Notes: a model not told the origin generated them from the letters alone. A stretch of 64,000 nucleotides of DNA from Nocardiopsis sinuspersici (GCA_008638415.1 ML703345.1:234231-298230), one strand, 5' to 3'; numbered from the stretch's first letter, positions 32,672-42,513 are shown. Numbers and translations: made by a program.

Positions 32672-33856
32672 ATGCACACCCCACACCACTGGACCACCAC
32701 ACCCATCACCCCGGACCTGCTACGCGGAGCCCTGGACCTGGAGCGCACCGAGCACGGCGTGCTGCCGCACCGGCTGCCCGCCCGGGCCCGCGCCCAGTGC
32801 GCCGACCCGCAACTGGCCATGGCCGAGTCCCAGCCCTCCGGCGTACGCCTGGCACTGCGCACCCGGGCCAGCACCATCGAGCTGGACACACTGCCCACCA
32901 AGAGGGTCTACCGGGGCGCCCCGCCCCGCCCGGACGGCGTGTACGACCTGCTCGTCGACGGCCGCCTGACCGACCAGGCCAGCGTGGGCGACGGCAACAC
33001 CGTGACCATCGACCTGGCCACCGGCACCGCCCAGCACCAGCCCGGCCCCATCGGCACGGTACGGTTCACCGGCCTGGCCGACCGCGTCAAGGACGTCGAG
33101 ATCTGGCTCCCGCACAACGAGACCACCGAACTGGTCGCCCTGCGCACCGACGCCCCCGTGGAGGCGGCGCCCCGGGGGGAGCGCAGGGTGTGGCTGCACC
33201 ACGGCAGTTCGATCAGCCACGGCTCCGACGCCGCCAGCCCCACCACCACCTGGCCCGCACGGGCCGCCTCCCTGGGCGGCGTGGAACTGGTCAACCTCGG
33301 CCTGGGCGGCAGCGCGCTGCTCGACCCCTTCACCGCCCGCGCCATGCGCGACACACCCGCCGACCTGATCAGCGTCAAGATCGGCATCAACCTGGTCAAC
33401 GCCGACCTGATGCGCCTGCGTGCCCTCGGCCCGGCCGTGCACGGCTTCCTCGACACCATCCGCGAGGGCCACCCCACCGCGCCGCTGCTGGTCGTCTCTC
33501 CCCTGTACTGCCCCATCCACGAGGACACCCCGGGGCCCGGCGCCTTCGACCTCAGCGCCCTGAGCGCCGGAGAACTACGGTTCCGGGCCACCGGCGACCC
33601 CGACGAGCGCGCCGCCGGGAAGCTGACGCTCACCGTCATCCGTGAGGAGCTGGCCCGCATCGTGCGCCAGCGGGCGGCCCAGGACCCCGGCCTGAGCTAC
33701 CTCGACGGCCTCGACCTCTACGGCGAGGCGGACTTCGCCGAACTGCCACTGCCCGACCAGCTCCACCCCGACGCCGCCACACACCACCGCATCGGCGAGC
33801 GCTTCGCCGGGCTCGTCTTCGAAGACGAGGGCCCCTTCTGCGCCCCAGGCGCCTGA
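32672..33856 (+). CDS. SGNH/GDSL-type hydrolase
   Basis: A cytoplasmic esterase-like protein of 394 residues. An N-terminal beta-rich jelly-roll-like part (about 1-165) precedes the SGNH domain. The blocks are HHGSSISHG (nucleophile serine), LGLGGSALL (glycine block), IGINLVN (Asn block) and PDQLHPD (Asp-x-x-His). This two-domain layout is seen in actinomycete GDSL lipases and carbohydrate esterases. No signal peptide is visible. A GC-rich hairpin-forming region follows. Confidence 0.83.
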   Translation: MHTPHHWTTTPITPDLLRGALDLERTEHGVLPHRLPARARAQCADPQLAMAESQPSGVRLALRTRASTIELDTLPTKRVYRGAPPRPDGVYDLLVDGRLTDQASVGDGNTVTIDLATGTAQHQPGPIGTVRFTGLADRVKDVEIWLPHNETTELVALRTDAPVEAAPRGERRVWLHHGSSISHGSDAASPTTTWPARAASLGGVELVNLGLGGSALLDPFTARAMRDTPADLISVKIGINLVNADLMRLRALGPAVHGFLDTIREGHPTAPLLVVSPLYCPIHEDTPGPGAFDLSALSAGELRFRATGDPDERAAGKLTLTVIREELARIVRQRAAQDPGLSYLDGLDLYGEADFAELPLPDQLHPDAATHHRIGERFAGLVFEDEGPFCAPGA

Positions 33857-33971
33857 GGCAGTCGCCCGACCAGCCCCGCCGCCCGCCCTCCCCGCTCCAA
33901 CCGGGCCCCAGGGTGGGCGCGGGCGGCGGGTCAACCGGTGCCGGGCTACCGGTCCGGCCCACGCCCTCACC

Positions 33972-34002
33972 GGCGTCGAAGGACCTACTGTTCTTCGACG
34001 CC
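33972..34002 (+). terminator. Hairpin in the 370-bp gap after the SGNH gene
   Basis: GGCGTCGAAG (33972-33981) pairs perfectly with CTTCGACGCC (33993-34002). The rest of 33857-34226 shows only short frames without recognisable domains. Confidence 0.45.
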
Positions 34003-34226
34003 GAATAAGAGCACACCCTCGTGCGCCCGCGCCTTGACCACCACCCGCAACCCGGCGGCCCCTGGGCGGCGCCCGCACCGACCTGTGCGCCCTAGCCATG
34101 CACCTGCCCCGGTCGCCGGCCCCGCGCCTGCCCGACACAGACCTCCCCGACCGCGACACCGTGCCCGGCATCGTCGAACGCGGCCTCCGCCGCGCCCTGC
34201 ACACCACCGCCTGAAACACTCACCCC

Positions 34227-35261
34227 ATGGACACGATCCCCGACCTGTGGAACACCGACACCGTCTGGCTCAACACCGCCCAGTACGGCATCCCGCCCGC
34301 CCCCGCGCACCAGGCCCTGACCCGGGCCATGCAGAGCTGGCGCACCGCCACCGGCGACCCCGCCGACTGGGGCCGGGAAACGGAACAGGCCCGCACCCGC
34401 CTGGCCGCCCTGGTGGGCGCACCCGCCAACGACCTCACCCTGGGCACCAGCACCGCCCAGATCGCGGGCACCATCGCCGCCAGCCTTCCCGACGGCGCCC
34501 GCGTCCTGGTCCCCGAAGGCGACTTCGCCTCCATCGTCTTCCCCTGGCACGCCCAGGCCGACCGCGGCATCACCGTGCGCGCCGTCCCCCTGCCGGACCT
34601 GGCCCGGGCCGTGGACGGGGACACCGACCTGGTCGCCTTCAGCCTGGTGCACTCCGCCCACGGGCAGCTCGCCCCCACCCAGGACATCGTGGCCGCCGCC
34701 CGCGCCCACGGCGCCCTGGTCGTGGCCGACGCCACCCAGGCCGCCGGATGGACGCCCCTGCGGGCCACCGACTTCGACGCCCTGATCGCCTCCGCCTACA
34801 AGTGGCTCATGGCCCCGCGCGGCCTGGCCCTGGCCTACCTGTCCCCCGACCTGCGCAAGAAGCTGCGGCCCAACAACGCCGGCCCGGCCGCCGCACGCGA
34901 GGCGGCCTCGGCCATGTACGCCACCGAGATGGACCTGGCCCCCACCGCGCGCGCCTTCGACATCTCGCCCAACTGGTTCGCGGCCCTGACCGCCGCCGCC
35001 TCCGCCCAGGTCCTGCTACAGGTGGGCCTGGAACGGGTACGCGAGCACAACACCGCCCTGACCGACCACTTCCGCGCCGCCCTGGGCCAGGAGCCGGCAC
35101 ACTCCGCGATCACCTCCACCGACATGCCCGAGGCCTTCGAGCGCCTGGCCCGGGCCGGGATCGTCACCACCCGGCGCGGCGGCCGCACCCGCCTGTCCTT
35201 CCACCTGTACAACACCTTCGACGACGCCGAACGGGCCGCCAAGGCCCTACTCCAGCCCTGA
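34227..35261 (+). CDS. Class V aminotransferase-fold PLP enzyme
   Basis: A PLP enzyme of 344 residues. The cofactor-binding aspartate lies in VVADATQAAGW (168-171) and the Schiff-base lysine in ASAYKWLM (Lys192). The opening WLNTAQYGIPP matches the selenocysteine-lyase/isopenicillin-N-epimerase-like group. There is no conserved catalytic cysteine loop typical of SufS in the C-terminal part. Substrate unknown. It stands alone. A second class V enzyme with different sequence is at 39074-40270. Confidence 0.83.
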   Translation: MDTIPDLWNTDTVWLNTAQYGIPPAPAHQALTRAMQSWRTATGDPADWGRETEQARTRLAALVGAPANDLTLGTSTAQIAGTIAASLPDGARVLVPEGDFASIVFPWHAQADRGITVRAVPLPDLARAVDGDTDLVAFSLVHSAHGQLAPTQDIVAAARAHGALVVADATQAAGWTPLRATDFDALIASAYKWLMAPRGLALAYLSPDLRKKLRPNNAGPAAAREAASAMYATEMDLAPTARAFDISPNWFAALTAAASAQVLLQVGLERVREHNTALTDHFRAALGQEPAHSAITSTDMPEAFERLARAGIVTTRRGGRTRLSFHLYNTFDDAERAAKALLQP

Positions 35262-35312
35262 CGGGCCCGTCCGTGTGCGGCGCTCCCGAGGCGCCGCACA
35301 CACCGCACCGGC

Positions 35313-35501
35313 CGGGCAGGGCAGGCCCGCCAGATCCTCCTCGACCACGGCGGCGACCCCCGTGAGGTCGTACGGGTCCTGGCCTTCGCGGTCACCGGCG
35401 CGCGCGGCGAACACCTGGCCGACGACGCCACCGTCCTATGCCCGGGCCGGCACGGTTCCCGTCCCAAGGGCCACCGCGCCCAGACCGGATCCGGCAGGTG
35501 A
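35313..35501 (+). pseudogene. Possible C-terminal fragment of a SpoIIE-type PP2C phosphatase
   Basis: An open frame without a start reads RAGQARQILLDHGGDPREVV, then GARGEHLADDATVLC, which looks like the end of a PP2C/SpoIIE phosphatase, where DDATVL carries a metal-binding aspartate. Everything before it is missing. It is likely a scrap. Confidence 0.35.
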
Positions 35502-35574
35502 ACGCCGCGCCCCGCGTGCGTCCCCTCGCGGAAAACCCGGTGACCACCCCACCGGCCTGCGGCACACTGCCCCC

Positions 35575-36309
35575 ATGAGCGACAACCCCTACGACTGCCC
35601 GGCCGTGGCCGCCCTCTACGACACCCTCAACCCCTGGGGCGCCTGCGACGACTTCTACCTGGACCTGGTCATGGGCGCATCCCGGGTGCTGGACGTGGGC
35701 TGCGGCACCGGCCACCTGCTCCACCGCGCACGCGAACACGGCCACACCGGCACCCTGGTCGGTGTGGACCCGGCCCAAGCCATGCTGGAGGTGGCACGCG
35801 CACGCACCGACATCACCTGGACGCACGGCGATCTGTCCACCCACGCCTGGGAGGGGGAGTTCGATCTGGTCACCATGACGGGCCACGCCTTCCAGGAGTT
35901 GCGCACCGACACCGAGGCCACCGCAGCACTGACCGCGATGCGTCGCGCCCTGGCCCCGGGCGCCCTGGCGGCCTTCGAGACCCGCAACCCCGCCGCCCGG
36001 GCCTGGCAGAGGTGGACCACCGACCACCCTCAGCACGCGACCACACCCCAGGGCGTGCCCATCACCGACGTCAACGACGCCACCCCGCCCACACCTGAGG
36101 GGTCGGTGTCCTTTACCAGCACCACCACCAGCCCGGCCTGGGACACACCCCTGCTCACCCACAGCACCCTGCGCTTCATGGACGCCCACCACCTGGACCG
36201 GTTGCTGCGGCGGGCGGGGCTGGGCGCGGTCGAGCGCTTCGGCGGCTGGGACCGCTCACCCCTGACCCCCGACAGCCCCGAGATCATCACCCTGGCCCGC
36301 GCCATCTGA
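35575..36309 (+). CDS. Class I SAM-dependent methyltransferase
   Basis: A protein of 244 residues. Motif I is VLDVGCGTGHLLHRA near residues 38-52, the acidic end of strand 2 is LVGVDPAQAML, and motif IV is FDLVTMTGHAFQEL. The family modifies small molecules in most actinomycetes; the substrate is not readable. The ATG at 35575 precedes the conserved N-terminus; no strong ribosome binding site is seen. It is single, followed by a divergent-free gap of 169 bases. Confidence 0.83.
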   Translation: MSDNPYDCPAVAALYDTLNPWGACDDFYLDLVMGASRVLDVGCGTGHLLHRAREHGHTGTLVGVDPAQAMLEVARARTDITWTHGDLSTHAWEGEFDLVTMTGHAFQELRTDTEATAALTAMRRALAPGALAAFETRNPAARAWQRWTTDHPQHATTPQGVPITDVNDATPPTPEGSVSFTSTTTSPAWDTPLLTHSTLRFMDAHHLDRLLRRAGLGAVERFGGWDRSPLTPDSPEIITLARAI

Positions 36310-36425
36310 CACACCCGCCCCCTCACCACCTCGCGACGCACCGGCGCCGTGCCCAAAAGCAGGGCGGCTTCCCCGGTCATCGCTCCCGGCCTTGCCCTCG
36401 ACGCGGCACTGTGCCATCCTCGGAA

Positions 36426-36454
36426 TTGGGCGACCGACCAAGACAATCGCCCAA
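36426..36454. promoter_or_regulatory. Operator-like inverted repeat ahead of TetR/monooxygenase operon
   Basis: TTGGGCGA (36426-36433) and TCGCCCAA (36447-36454) are perfect 8-bp arms with a 13-base spacer, 24 bases before the TetR start. An autoregulatory site is likely. Confidence 0.5.
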
Positions 36455-36478
36455 GGCAGATGACCAAGAGGTGGCACG

Positions 36479-37057
36479 GTGACGGCAGCGACACAAGGCG
36501 AACAAGTACGCAAACGCCTACTCCAGGCAGCCACCGAACTGATCAGCGAACGCGGATGGTCAGCGGTCAGCACCCGCACCCTCGCCCAACGCGCCGGGGT
36601 CGGCCCCGGCCTGGTGCACTACCACTTCGCCTCCCTGCAGGCCCTGCTCACCGAAGCCGCCATCCAGACCCTGCACACCATCGCCGAAGAAGCCACCGCA
36701 CAACTGGACCAGACCACACCCCGGGAAGGACTCGCCCTCATCCTGGCCGACCTGGACCGCTACCCCGGCGACGACCCCGCCTCATGCCTGGTCACCGAGA
36801 CCTACCTGGCCGCCACCCGCGACCAGGACCTGCGCCGCGCCATCACCCAGGTCCTGGACCTGCTGCGCCAGCGACTGACCACCTGGCTCACCGCCGCGGC
36901 CGTCCCCGACCCCCGAGCCACCGCCGCCGTCCTGGCCGCCACCCTGGACGGCGTCATGCTCCACCGCGCACTGGACCCCGACCTGACCGGCCCCACCGTC
37001 GAACCCGTCCTGCGCCGACTCCTCACACCCGACGACCACACAGGAGCACCACGATGA
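36479..37057 (+). CDS. TetR-family regulator
   Basis: A repressor of 192 residues, GTG start, preceded by AGAGGTGG. The HTH is clear (LLQAATELISERGWSAVSTR, then LAQRAGVGPGLVHYHFAS). Its stop overlaps the ATG of the FAD monooxygenase by four bases (ATGA), so both are made from one message, and an inverted repeat lies just upstream. A repressor translated with its target enzyme suggests substrate-inducible expression. Confidence 0.88.
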   Translation: MTAATQGEQVRKRLLQAATELISERGWSAVSTRTLAQRAGVGPGLVHYHFASLQALLTEAAIQTLHTIAEEATAQLDQTTPREGLALILADLDRYPGDDPASCLVTETYLAATRDQDLRRAITQVLDLLRQRLTTWLTAAAVPDPRATAAVLAATLDGVMLHRALDPDLTGPTVEPVLRRLLTPDDHTGAPR

Positions 37058-38232
37058 GAGCCATCATCTGCGGAGCCGGCATCGCCGGCCTGGCCGCCGC
37101 CCACCGACTCCACACCCACGGCTGGCAGGTCACCGTCCTGGAGAAGGCACCCAGGCCACGCACCCAGGGCTACATGATCGACTTCTTCGGCCCCGGCTAC
37201 CAGGCCGCCGAACTCATGGGCCTGCTGCCCCGCCTGCACGAGCTGGGATACGACATCGACAAGGCCACCTTCGTCGACCACAACGGCACACCCCGCGCCT
37301 CGGTGGGCATCCAACAGTTCGCCAACGCCGGCATCGTCTCCCTCACGCGCCCCGACCTCGAACACGCGCTACGCCAGAGCCTGCACCCGGACGTGGACCT
37401 GCGCTACGACTCCCCCCTGCACCAAGTCCACGACCACGGCGACACGGTCCAGGTCACCCTCACCGACGGCCACACCCTGACCGGCGACCTGCTCATCGGC
37501 GCCGACGGCATCCACTCCACCGTGCGCGGCCTGCTCTGGGGACCCGAAACCGACCACCTGCGCTACCTGGGCTTCCACACCGCCGCCTTCACCTTCACCG
37601 ACCCCCACATCCACGCCCAGGTCGAGGGAGGCTTCTACCTCACCGACACCATCGGCGCCCAGATGGGCCTGTACGGGCTCCGCGACGGAAGCGTGGCCGC
37701 CTTCACCGTGCACCGCAGCCCCACCCCCGACCGCCCCCACGACCCACGCGCCACCCTGCGCCACACCCACGCCGACCTGGGCTGGCTGGTCCCCCGCGCC
37801 CTGGAACACTGCCCCGAACCCGAGCACATCTACTACGACCAGGTCTCCCAGAGCCTGGTATCCCACTGGAGCCGGGGACGCACCGTCCTGCTCGGCGACG
37901 CCTGCGGCGCGGTCTCCCTGCTCGCGGGCCAGGGCGCATCACTGGCCGTGGGCGGCGCCTTCGTCCTGGCCGAACACCTGGCCTCGGCCCCCGACGTGCC
38001 CCAGGGCCTGCGAAGCTACGAACAGCAGTGGCGCCCCCTGGTCCGGGAACGCCAACGCTCCGCCCTGCGCACCGCCCACTGGTTCCTTCCCCCCACCCGC
38101 ACCCGGCTGCTCATGCGCCGCGCCGCCCTGCGCCTGGCCGCGCTCCCGGGCGTGAGCCGCCTCCTGGCCGGCGCGCTCACCGGCAAACCCGCCCCCGTGG
38201 TGCGCGAACACACCCGCCTGACCCTCCGCTGA
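37054..38232 (+). CDS. FAD-dependent monooxygenase (PHBH-fold)
   Basis: A class A flavin monooxygenase of 392 residues. It has the N-terminal FAD motif GAGIAGLAAAHRL, the DG motif in LLIGADGIHSTVRG and the GD motif in VLLGDACGAVSLLAGQGAS. Such enzymes hydroxylate aromatics or inactivate antibiotics such as tetracycline and rifamycin. Its co-translated TetR repressor suggests a xenobiotic role (inference). No NADPH-binding Rossmann domain is separate, as normal for the class. Confidence 0.88.
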   Translation: MRAIICGAGIAGLAAAHRLHTHGWQVTVLEKAPRPRTQGYMIDFFGPGYQAAELMGLLPRLHELGYDIDKATFVDHNGTPRASVGIQQFANAGIVSLTRPDLEHALRQSLHPDVDLRYDSPLHQVHDHGDTVQVTLTDGHTLTGDLLIGADGIHSTVRGLLWGPETDHLRYLGFHTAAFTFTDPHIHAQVEGGFYLTDTIGAQMGLYGLRDGSVAAFTVHRSPTPDRPHDPRATLRHTHADLGWLVPRALEHCPEPEHIYYDQVSQSLVSHWSRGRTVLLGDACGAVSLLAGQGASLAVGGAFVLAEHLASAPDVPQGLRSYEQQWRPLVRERQRSALRTAHWFLPPTRTRLLMRRAALRLAALPGVSRLLAGALTGKPAPVVREHTRLTLR

Positions 38233-38336
38233 CCCCCGCCCGGGCGACCCCCAAGACGGACCCGGCAGCGCTCCCGCCCCGCCCATCCCACCCGGCCTAC
38301 CCGGGCAGCACGGCCCGGGTCCACCACCGGGCCGGC

Positions 38337-39046
38337 TCACACGGCGGGCTCACCCACCCGCCAGACCAGGCCCACCCACCCCCGATACCCCGACGGTGAG
38401 GCGCAGTACACCCGCCCCCGCGGCCTCAACCGCCCATCACGCGCATACCAGGCCGCCAACTCCTCCTCCGCCGCACCGTCCCCGCCGTCAGCCGCCACCA
38501 GCAGAGCGGCCACCTCATCGACCAGCTCACTCTCACCCCACCTGTCCCACAGCAACACCTCATCCCCCTGTCGGCGGGCCAACTCCAACAGCACGTAGTC
38601 ACGCACCAACCACCCGCCCCGCAGCGGCGACTCCGGGGACACCCCGTACCCGCCCGCGTCCACCAACCCCGCACGGTACGCCGACCACACTTGCGCCGCA
38701 CTGGCGAAGGCCGCCCCCACCGCGTCCCGCCCCCGGGGAAGGTCGAGCACGTCCACCCCCGCTCCCACCCCGGATCCAACTGGGTGTCGGCCCACACCCA
38801 CCGCGACCCGTCCCAGTGCTCGACCACCACGTGGTCACACGCGAAGCCCTCCACCAGGTAGGACGCGAAACCCACCCGGGTGCGGGCCGCCACCCCCTGA
38901 ACGCGCAACGCCACCACCGTCACCAGCGCGAACACCTCGTCGTCGGCCACGTCCTCCCAGGCCGCCGGATAGACCTCCCTGAACACCCCGCACGGTTGGG
39001 CGCCACTGGTGGCCGACCACCGGTCCACGGCCGCGTAGGCGCCCAT
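38337..39046 (-). pseudogene. Transglutaminase-like domain protein, frameshifted
   Basis: The first frame reads GVAARTRVGFASYLVEGFAC, DHVVVEHWDGSRWVWADTQL, matching the His and Asp blocks of actinomycete transglutaminase-like proteins. It then goes out of frame; a second frame continues VDVLDLPRGRDAVGAAFASA to a plausible C-terminus at 38337. Adding one C to the C5 run at 38756-38760 joins them into about 236 residues. The N-terminus is short and the usual GNCRDF-type catalytic cysteine is replaced by ADDEVF. It follows the class V enzyme by 27 bases. Confidence 0.65.
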
Positions 39047-39073
39047 GATCCGCGGACGGAAACACCCCGACGC

Positions 39074-40270
39074 CTAACGCTCCTTGACCAGGCGCACCAG
39101 CGTCTCGACCTCCTCCTCGGTGTTGAAGTAGTGCACCGAGGCACGCACCGCCTCATCCACCCCCACATCGCGCTCCCACACCTGGTTCCACACCCTGGCC
39201 ACACTCACGTTCACCCCCGCACGTCCCAAAAAGGCGTGCACCCGCTCGGCGCTGGCCCCCTCCACCGCGAAGGTCACGATCCCCGACCGCCGCGCCCCCC
39301 GGTCCAGCACACGCACACCATCCACCTGCGACAACCGCTCCCGGGCGTAACCGGCCAACGACCCCACCCGCTCCTGGATCGCCGCCAATCCCACATCCAC
39401 CGCGTAACCCGCGGCCACACCCAACCCGATCTGCCCGGCCACACTGCGCTCGAAGCTCTCGAACCGGCGCGCGTCCTCACGCACCCGGTACCCCTGCCCC
39501 TCCCAGTGCGCCGAGGACACATCCACCACCGGCGGCTCACCCAGATCCGCCCCCGACCTCACGTACAAGAACCCCGTCCCCCGCGGCCCGCGCAGATACT
39601 TGCGCCCCGTGGCCGCCAAAACGTCACACCCCAGCCGCTCCACATCCAGATCCCACTGGCCCACCGACTGGCACGCGTCCAACAGGAACAACGCCCCCGC
39701 CCGGCGGCACAGCGCCCCGATCCGCTCAGCCGGATTGACCAACCCGTTGTGGGTGGGCATGTGGTTGACCGCCACCACCCGCACCCCGCCCCGGTCCAAC
39801 TCGCGCTCCAACGCCTCCAGATCCATCACCCCCGAGGCGTCATCACCCACCACCTGCACCCGCACCCCCCGCTCACGGGCGGCCTTGACCATCCCCAACG
39901 CGTTACTGGGGTACTCACTGGTGGTGGTCAACACCCGGTCCCCCGCCTCGAAGGCCACCGAACCGAACGCCAACTCCCACGCCCGCGTGGCACTCTCCAC
40001 GAAAGCGATCTCCTCCGGGCGGGCCCCCACCATCCGCGCCACACCGGTGTAGAAACCCTCCACCGCGGCCTCGGCACGCTCAGCCGCCTCATAACCGCCG
40101 ATGCGCGCCTCCAACCGCACATGCCCCACCACCGCGTCCACCACCGGCACCGGCGAGAGCGACGAACCCGCGTTGTTCAGATGCACCACCTCGGCCACCG
40201 CCGGAGTCTCCGCACGCACCGCACCCACATCGATCCCCACCCACGACCTCCTCGACAACCCGCGCGACAC
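39074..40270 (-). CDS. Class V aminotransferase / cysteine desulfurase-like enzyme
   Basis: A PLP enzyme of 398 residues. DACQSVGQ (198-205) binds the cofactor and ATGRKYLRGPRGTGF contains Lys224. The RGPRGTGFLYV strand and the substrate-binding SEYPSNALG match cysteine-desulfurase/selenocysteine-lyase-like enzymes, including ergothioneine EgtE-type lyases, though the other egt genes are absent here. No SUF or ISC scaffold is nearby. The frameshifted transglutaminase-like gene follows. Confidence 0.83.
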   Translation of the reverse strand: MSRGLSRRSWVGIDVGAVRAETPAVAEVVHLNNAGSSLSPVPVVDAVVGHVRLEARIGGYEAAERAEAAVEGFYTGVARMVGARPEEIAFVESATRAWELAFGSVAFEAGDRVLTTTSEYPSNALGMVKAARERGVRVQVVGDDASGVMDLEALERELDRGGVRVVAVNHMPTHNGLVNPAERIGALCRRAGALFLLDACQSVGQWDLDVERLGCDVLAATGRKYLRGPRGTGFLYVRSGADLGEPPVVDVSSAHWEGQGYRVREDARRFESFERSVAGQIGLGVAAGYAVDVGLAAIQERVGSLAGYARERLSQVDGVRVLDRGARRSGIVTFAVEGASAERVHAFLGRAGVNVSVARVWNQVWERDVGVDEAVRASVHYFNTEEEVETLVRLVKER

Positions 40271-40473
40271 GACGCCGCGAACCTACCCACCACACGCCCT
40301 TTCAGCGCACCAGCCCCCGCACGAAAGACCGACACCACCCACCAGACCCGCCCCGCACCCGCACGGCCAGGCCCCCCACATGCCCCCACCCACCGCGCCC
40401 CGGACCACCACACCCCCATCCATCAGCCACAATGGCCACACACCACCCACACCGAAAGGGCCACACCGACACC

Positions 40474-41463
40474 ATGCCCATCCCCAAGGCCGAACTGCAC
40501 CTGCACATCGAAGGCACCCTCGAACCCGAACTCGCCTTCACCCTGGCCCACCGCAACGGCCTGACCCTGCCCTACACCGACGTCCAGGACCTGCGCCGCG
40601 CCTACTCCTTCACCGACCTGCAGTCCTTCCTGGACCTGTACTACTCCCTGATGGACGTACTGCGCACCGAAGCCGACTTCACCGACCTGGCCAACGCCTA
40701 CCTGGCCCGCGCCGCCACCCAGGGGGTACGCCACGCCGAGATCTTCTTCGACCCCCAGGCCCACACCAGCCGCGGCCTCAGCATGGACACCGTCGTCAAC
40801 GGCCTGGCCGCCGCCCTGGACACCAGCCAGGACACCCACGGCATCAGCACCACCCTCATCCTGTGCTTCCTGCGCGACCGCCCCGCCGCCGAGGCCCTGG
40901 ACACCCTCCACCAGGCCCGCCCCCACCTGGAGCACATCAGCGCCGTGGGCCTGGACTCCGCCGAGGTCGGCAACCCGCCCGAGAACTTCACCGAGGTCTT
41001 CACCGCCGCACGCGACCTGGGCCTGCACCGCGTCGCCCACGCCGGCGAGGAGGGACCCGCCTCCTACATCTGGCAGGCCCTGGACCTGCTGGGCGCCCAG
41101 CGCATCGACCACGGCATCCGCTGCCTGGACGACACCGATCTGGTCGCCCACCTGGCCACCACCCAGATCCCGCTGACCGTGTGCCCACTGTCCAACGTGC
41201 GCCTGCGCGCCGTCCCCGACCTGGCCCAACACCCCCTGCCCGCCCTCATGGACGCCGGCCTGCTGGTGACCGTCAACTCCGACGACCCCTCCTACTTCGG
41301 CGGCTACGTCCACGACAACTTCCAGGCCCTGCACACCCACCTGGGACTGAACGGCGACCAACTGCGCCAACTGGCCCGCAACTCCTTCACCGCCTCCTTC
41401 CTCCCACCCCGGCGCAAGGCCCAGCTCATCGCCGAGGTCGACGCCCACCCCCACCCCTGGTAA
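40474..41463 (+). CDS. Adenine/adenosine deaminase
   Basis: A zinc-dependent purine deaminase of 329 residues. Zinc ligands His9 and His11 are in ELHLHIEG, then VAHAGEEGP (His and catalytic Glu), RIDHGIRC and VNSDDPSYFGG (Asp pair). The opening KAELHLHIEGTLEPEL and the GNPPENF loop fit the adenine-deaminase (Aah1-like) branch better than mammalian-type adenosine deaminase, from family memory. It would act in purine salvage in the cytosol. The ATG at 40474 starts two residues before the conserved block. A terminator follows. Confidence 0.87.
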   Translation: MPIPKAELHLHIEGTLEPELAFTLAHRNGLTLPYTDVQDLRRAYSFTDLQSFLDLYYSLMDVLRTEADFTDLANAYLARAATQGVRHAEIFFDPQAHTSRGLSMDTVVNGLAAALDTSQDTHGISTTLILCFLRDRPAAEALDTLHQARPHLEHISAVGLDSAEVGNPPENFTEVFTAARDLGLHRVAHAGEEGPASYIWQALDLLGAQRIDHGIRCLDDTDLVAHLATTQIPLTVCPLSNVRLRAVPDLAQHPLPALMDAGLLVTVNSDDPSYFGGYVHDNFQALHTHLGLNGDQLRQLARNSFTASFLPPRRKAQLIAEVDAHPHPW

Positions 41464-41476
41464 CCCGACACACCCG

Positions 41477-41507
41477 GGGCCCCGCCCCCACCAGGGGAGC
41501 GGGGCCC
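41477..41507. terminator. Hairpin after adenine deaminase
   Basis: GGGCCCCGC (41477-41485) pairs with GCGGGGCCC (41499-41507), extended by CCCC/GGGG with one bulge. It lies between two convergent genes. Confidence 0.65.
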
Positions 41508-41526
41508 GCACCGGGCACCACCCGAC

Positions 41527-42513
41527 TCAGGCGGCCCAGGTCAGCCTCTGCCCGTGCTCACCGGCGAAAGCGACCACACGCCCGTCCAACGCCACCGTGA
41601 AGTCACCGTCCACCCCGGGGCGCGACCCCACCAGGTCCGGCAGCACCCGCCACCCCTCGTTCGACACCCAGTGCCCCTCCAGCTCCCGCACCGCCGCGAC
41701 GAACGCATCACGCCGCTCACCGGGCAGGTAGGCCAGCACCGCGCTGTGAAAGACCACCAACCGCGCGTCCCGGGGAGCCCGCCGCGCCACCAGACGCAAC
41801 TGCTCCACCAGGTCACCGGCCACCACAAGCGGCGGGTCCTGCGCAGCCACCCGCGCCGCCCCGCGCAACCGCTCCCGACGCCCCGCCTCGTGCGGACCCG
41901 GCCAGATCAGCGCCTCCAGCCACCGCACGTCCTCGCCCGAGCGCACATCCAACGGGTTCAGATCGATCCCCGCCCGCCAGACCACCTGCGGCACACGCTC
42001 AGGAACCGGCACCGGCCCGAAGGTCTCACACTCCAACAGCACCGGACTGCCCGCCGGACCGATGGGGGCACCGCCGTCATAGGAGTAGCGGTACCGGTCC
42101 GGATACAGGCACAGCCCCGCCGACGCCCCCACCTCCACCAACGCCAGCGGCCCCTCCAACCCCGCCAGGACCGGCAGCAGGCTCGCGCACCGGCGCACCT
42201 CGTTGGTCTGGGTGTAGCGCTCCATCACCACCGCGCGCACCTGCTCCCAGTGCTCCACCAGCCAGGCACGGAACTCCTCCCACGAGGACACCGGACCGCC
42301 CAGGAACCGCACCGCCCCCAACAACAGGTTGGGCTGGCGCTTGTTGCCCGCCGGCAGTGAGGCCACCAACCCCAGCACCTGCTCGTCCTCGGCCAGCGCA
42401 CGGGCCACACGCGCGTATGCGGGAGCGCCGGCGACCGCACAGTGCTGGGCGAAACCCCGGTACTGCTCCACGACGCGGTCCACACCCGAACCGACACCAG
42501 CTACATGCTCCAC
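41527..42513 (-). CDS. DUF2332 family protein
   Basis: A cytoplasmic protein of 328 residues with DUF2332 features: VEQYRGFAQHCAVAGAPAYA, ASLPAGNKRQPNLLLGAVRF, then LALVEVGASAGLCLYPDRYR, ERLRGAARVAAQDPPLVVAG and VVFHSAVLAYLP. The EVGASAG and later motifs suggest a degenerate methyltransferase-like fold, but function is unknown. The GTG at 42513 has GAGGAG nine bases ahead; a longer frame reaches back to 42870 through low-complexity sequence. It converges with the deaminase gene. Confidence 0.8.
   Translation of the reverse strand: MEHVAGVGSGVDRVVEQYRGFAQHCAVAGAPAYARVARALAEDEQVLGLVASLPAGNKRQPNLLLGAVRFLGGPVSSWEEFRAWLVEHWEQVRAVVMERYTQTNEVRRCASLLPVLAGLEGPLALVEVGASAGLCLYPDRYRYSYDGGAPIGPAGSPVLLECETFGPVPVPERVPQVVWRAGIDLNPLDVRSGEDVRWLEALIWPGPHEAGRRERLRGAARVAAQDPPLVVAGDLVEQLRLVARRAPRDARLVVFHSAVLAYLPGERRDAFVAAVRELEGHWVSNEGWRVLPDLVGSRPGVDGDFTVALDGRVVAFAGEHGQRLTWAA

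Noticed and set aside
39074-40270. Part of an ergothioneine or Fe-S cluster pathway
   Set aside because: No egtB/C/D, suf or isc genes nearby; family resemblance alone does not support it.
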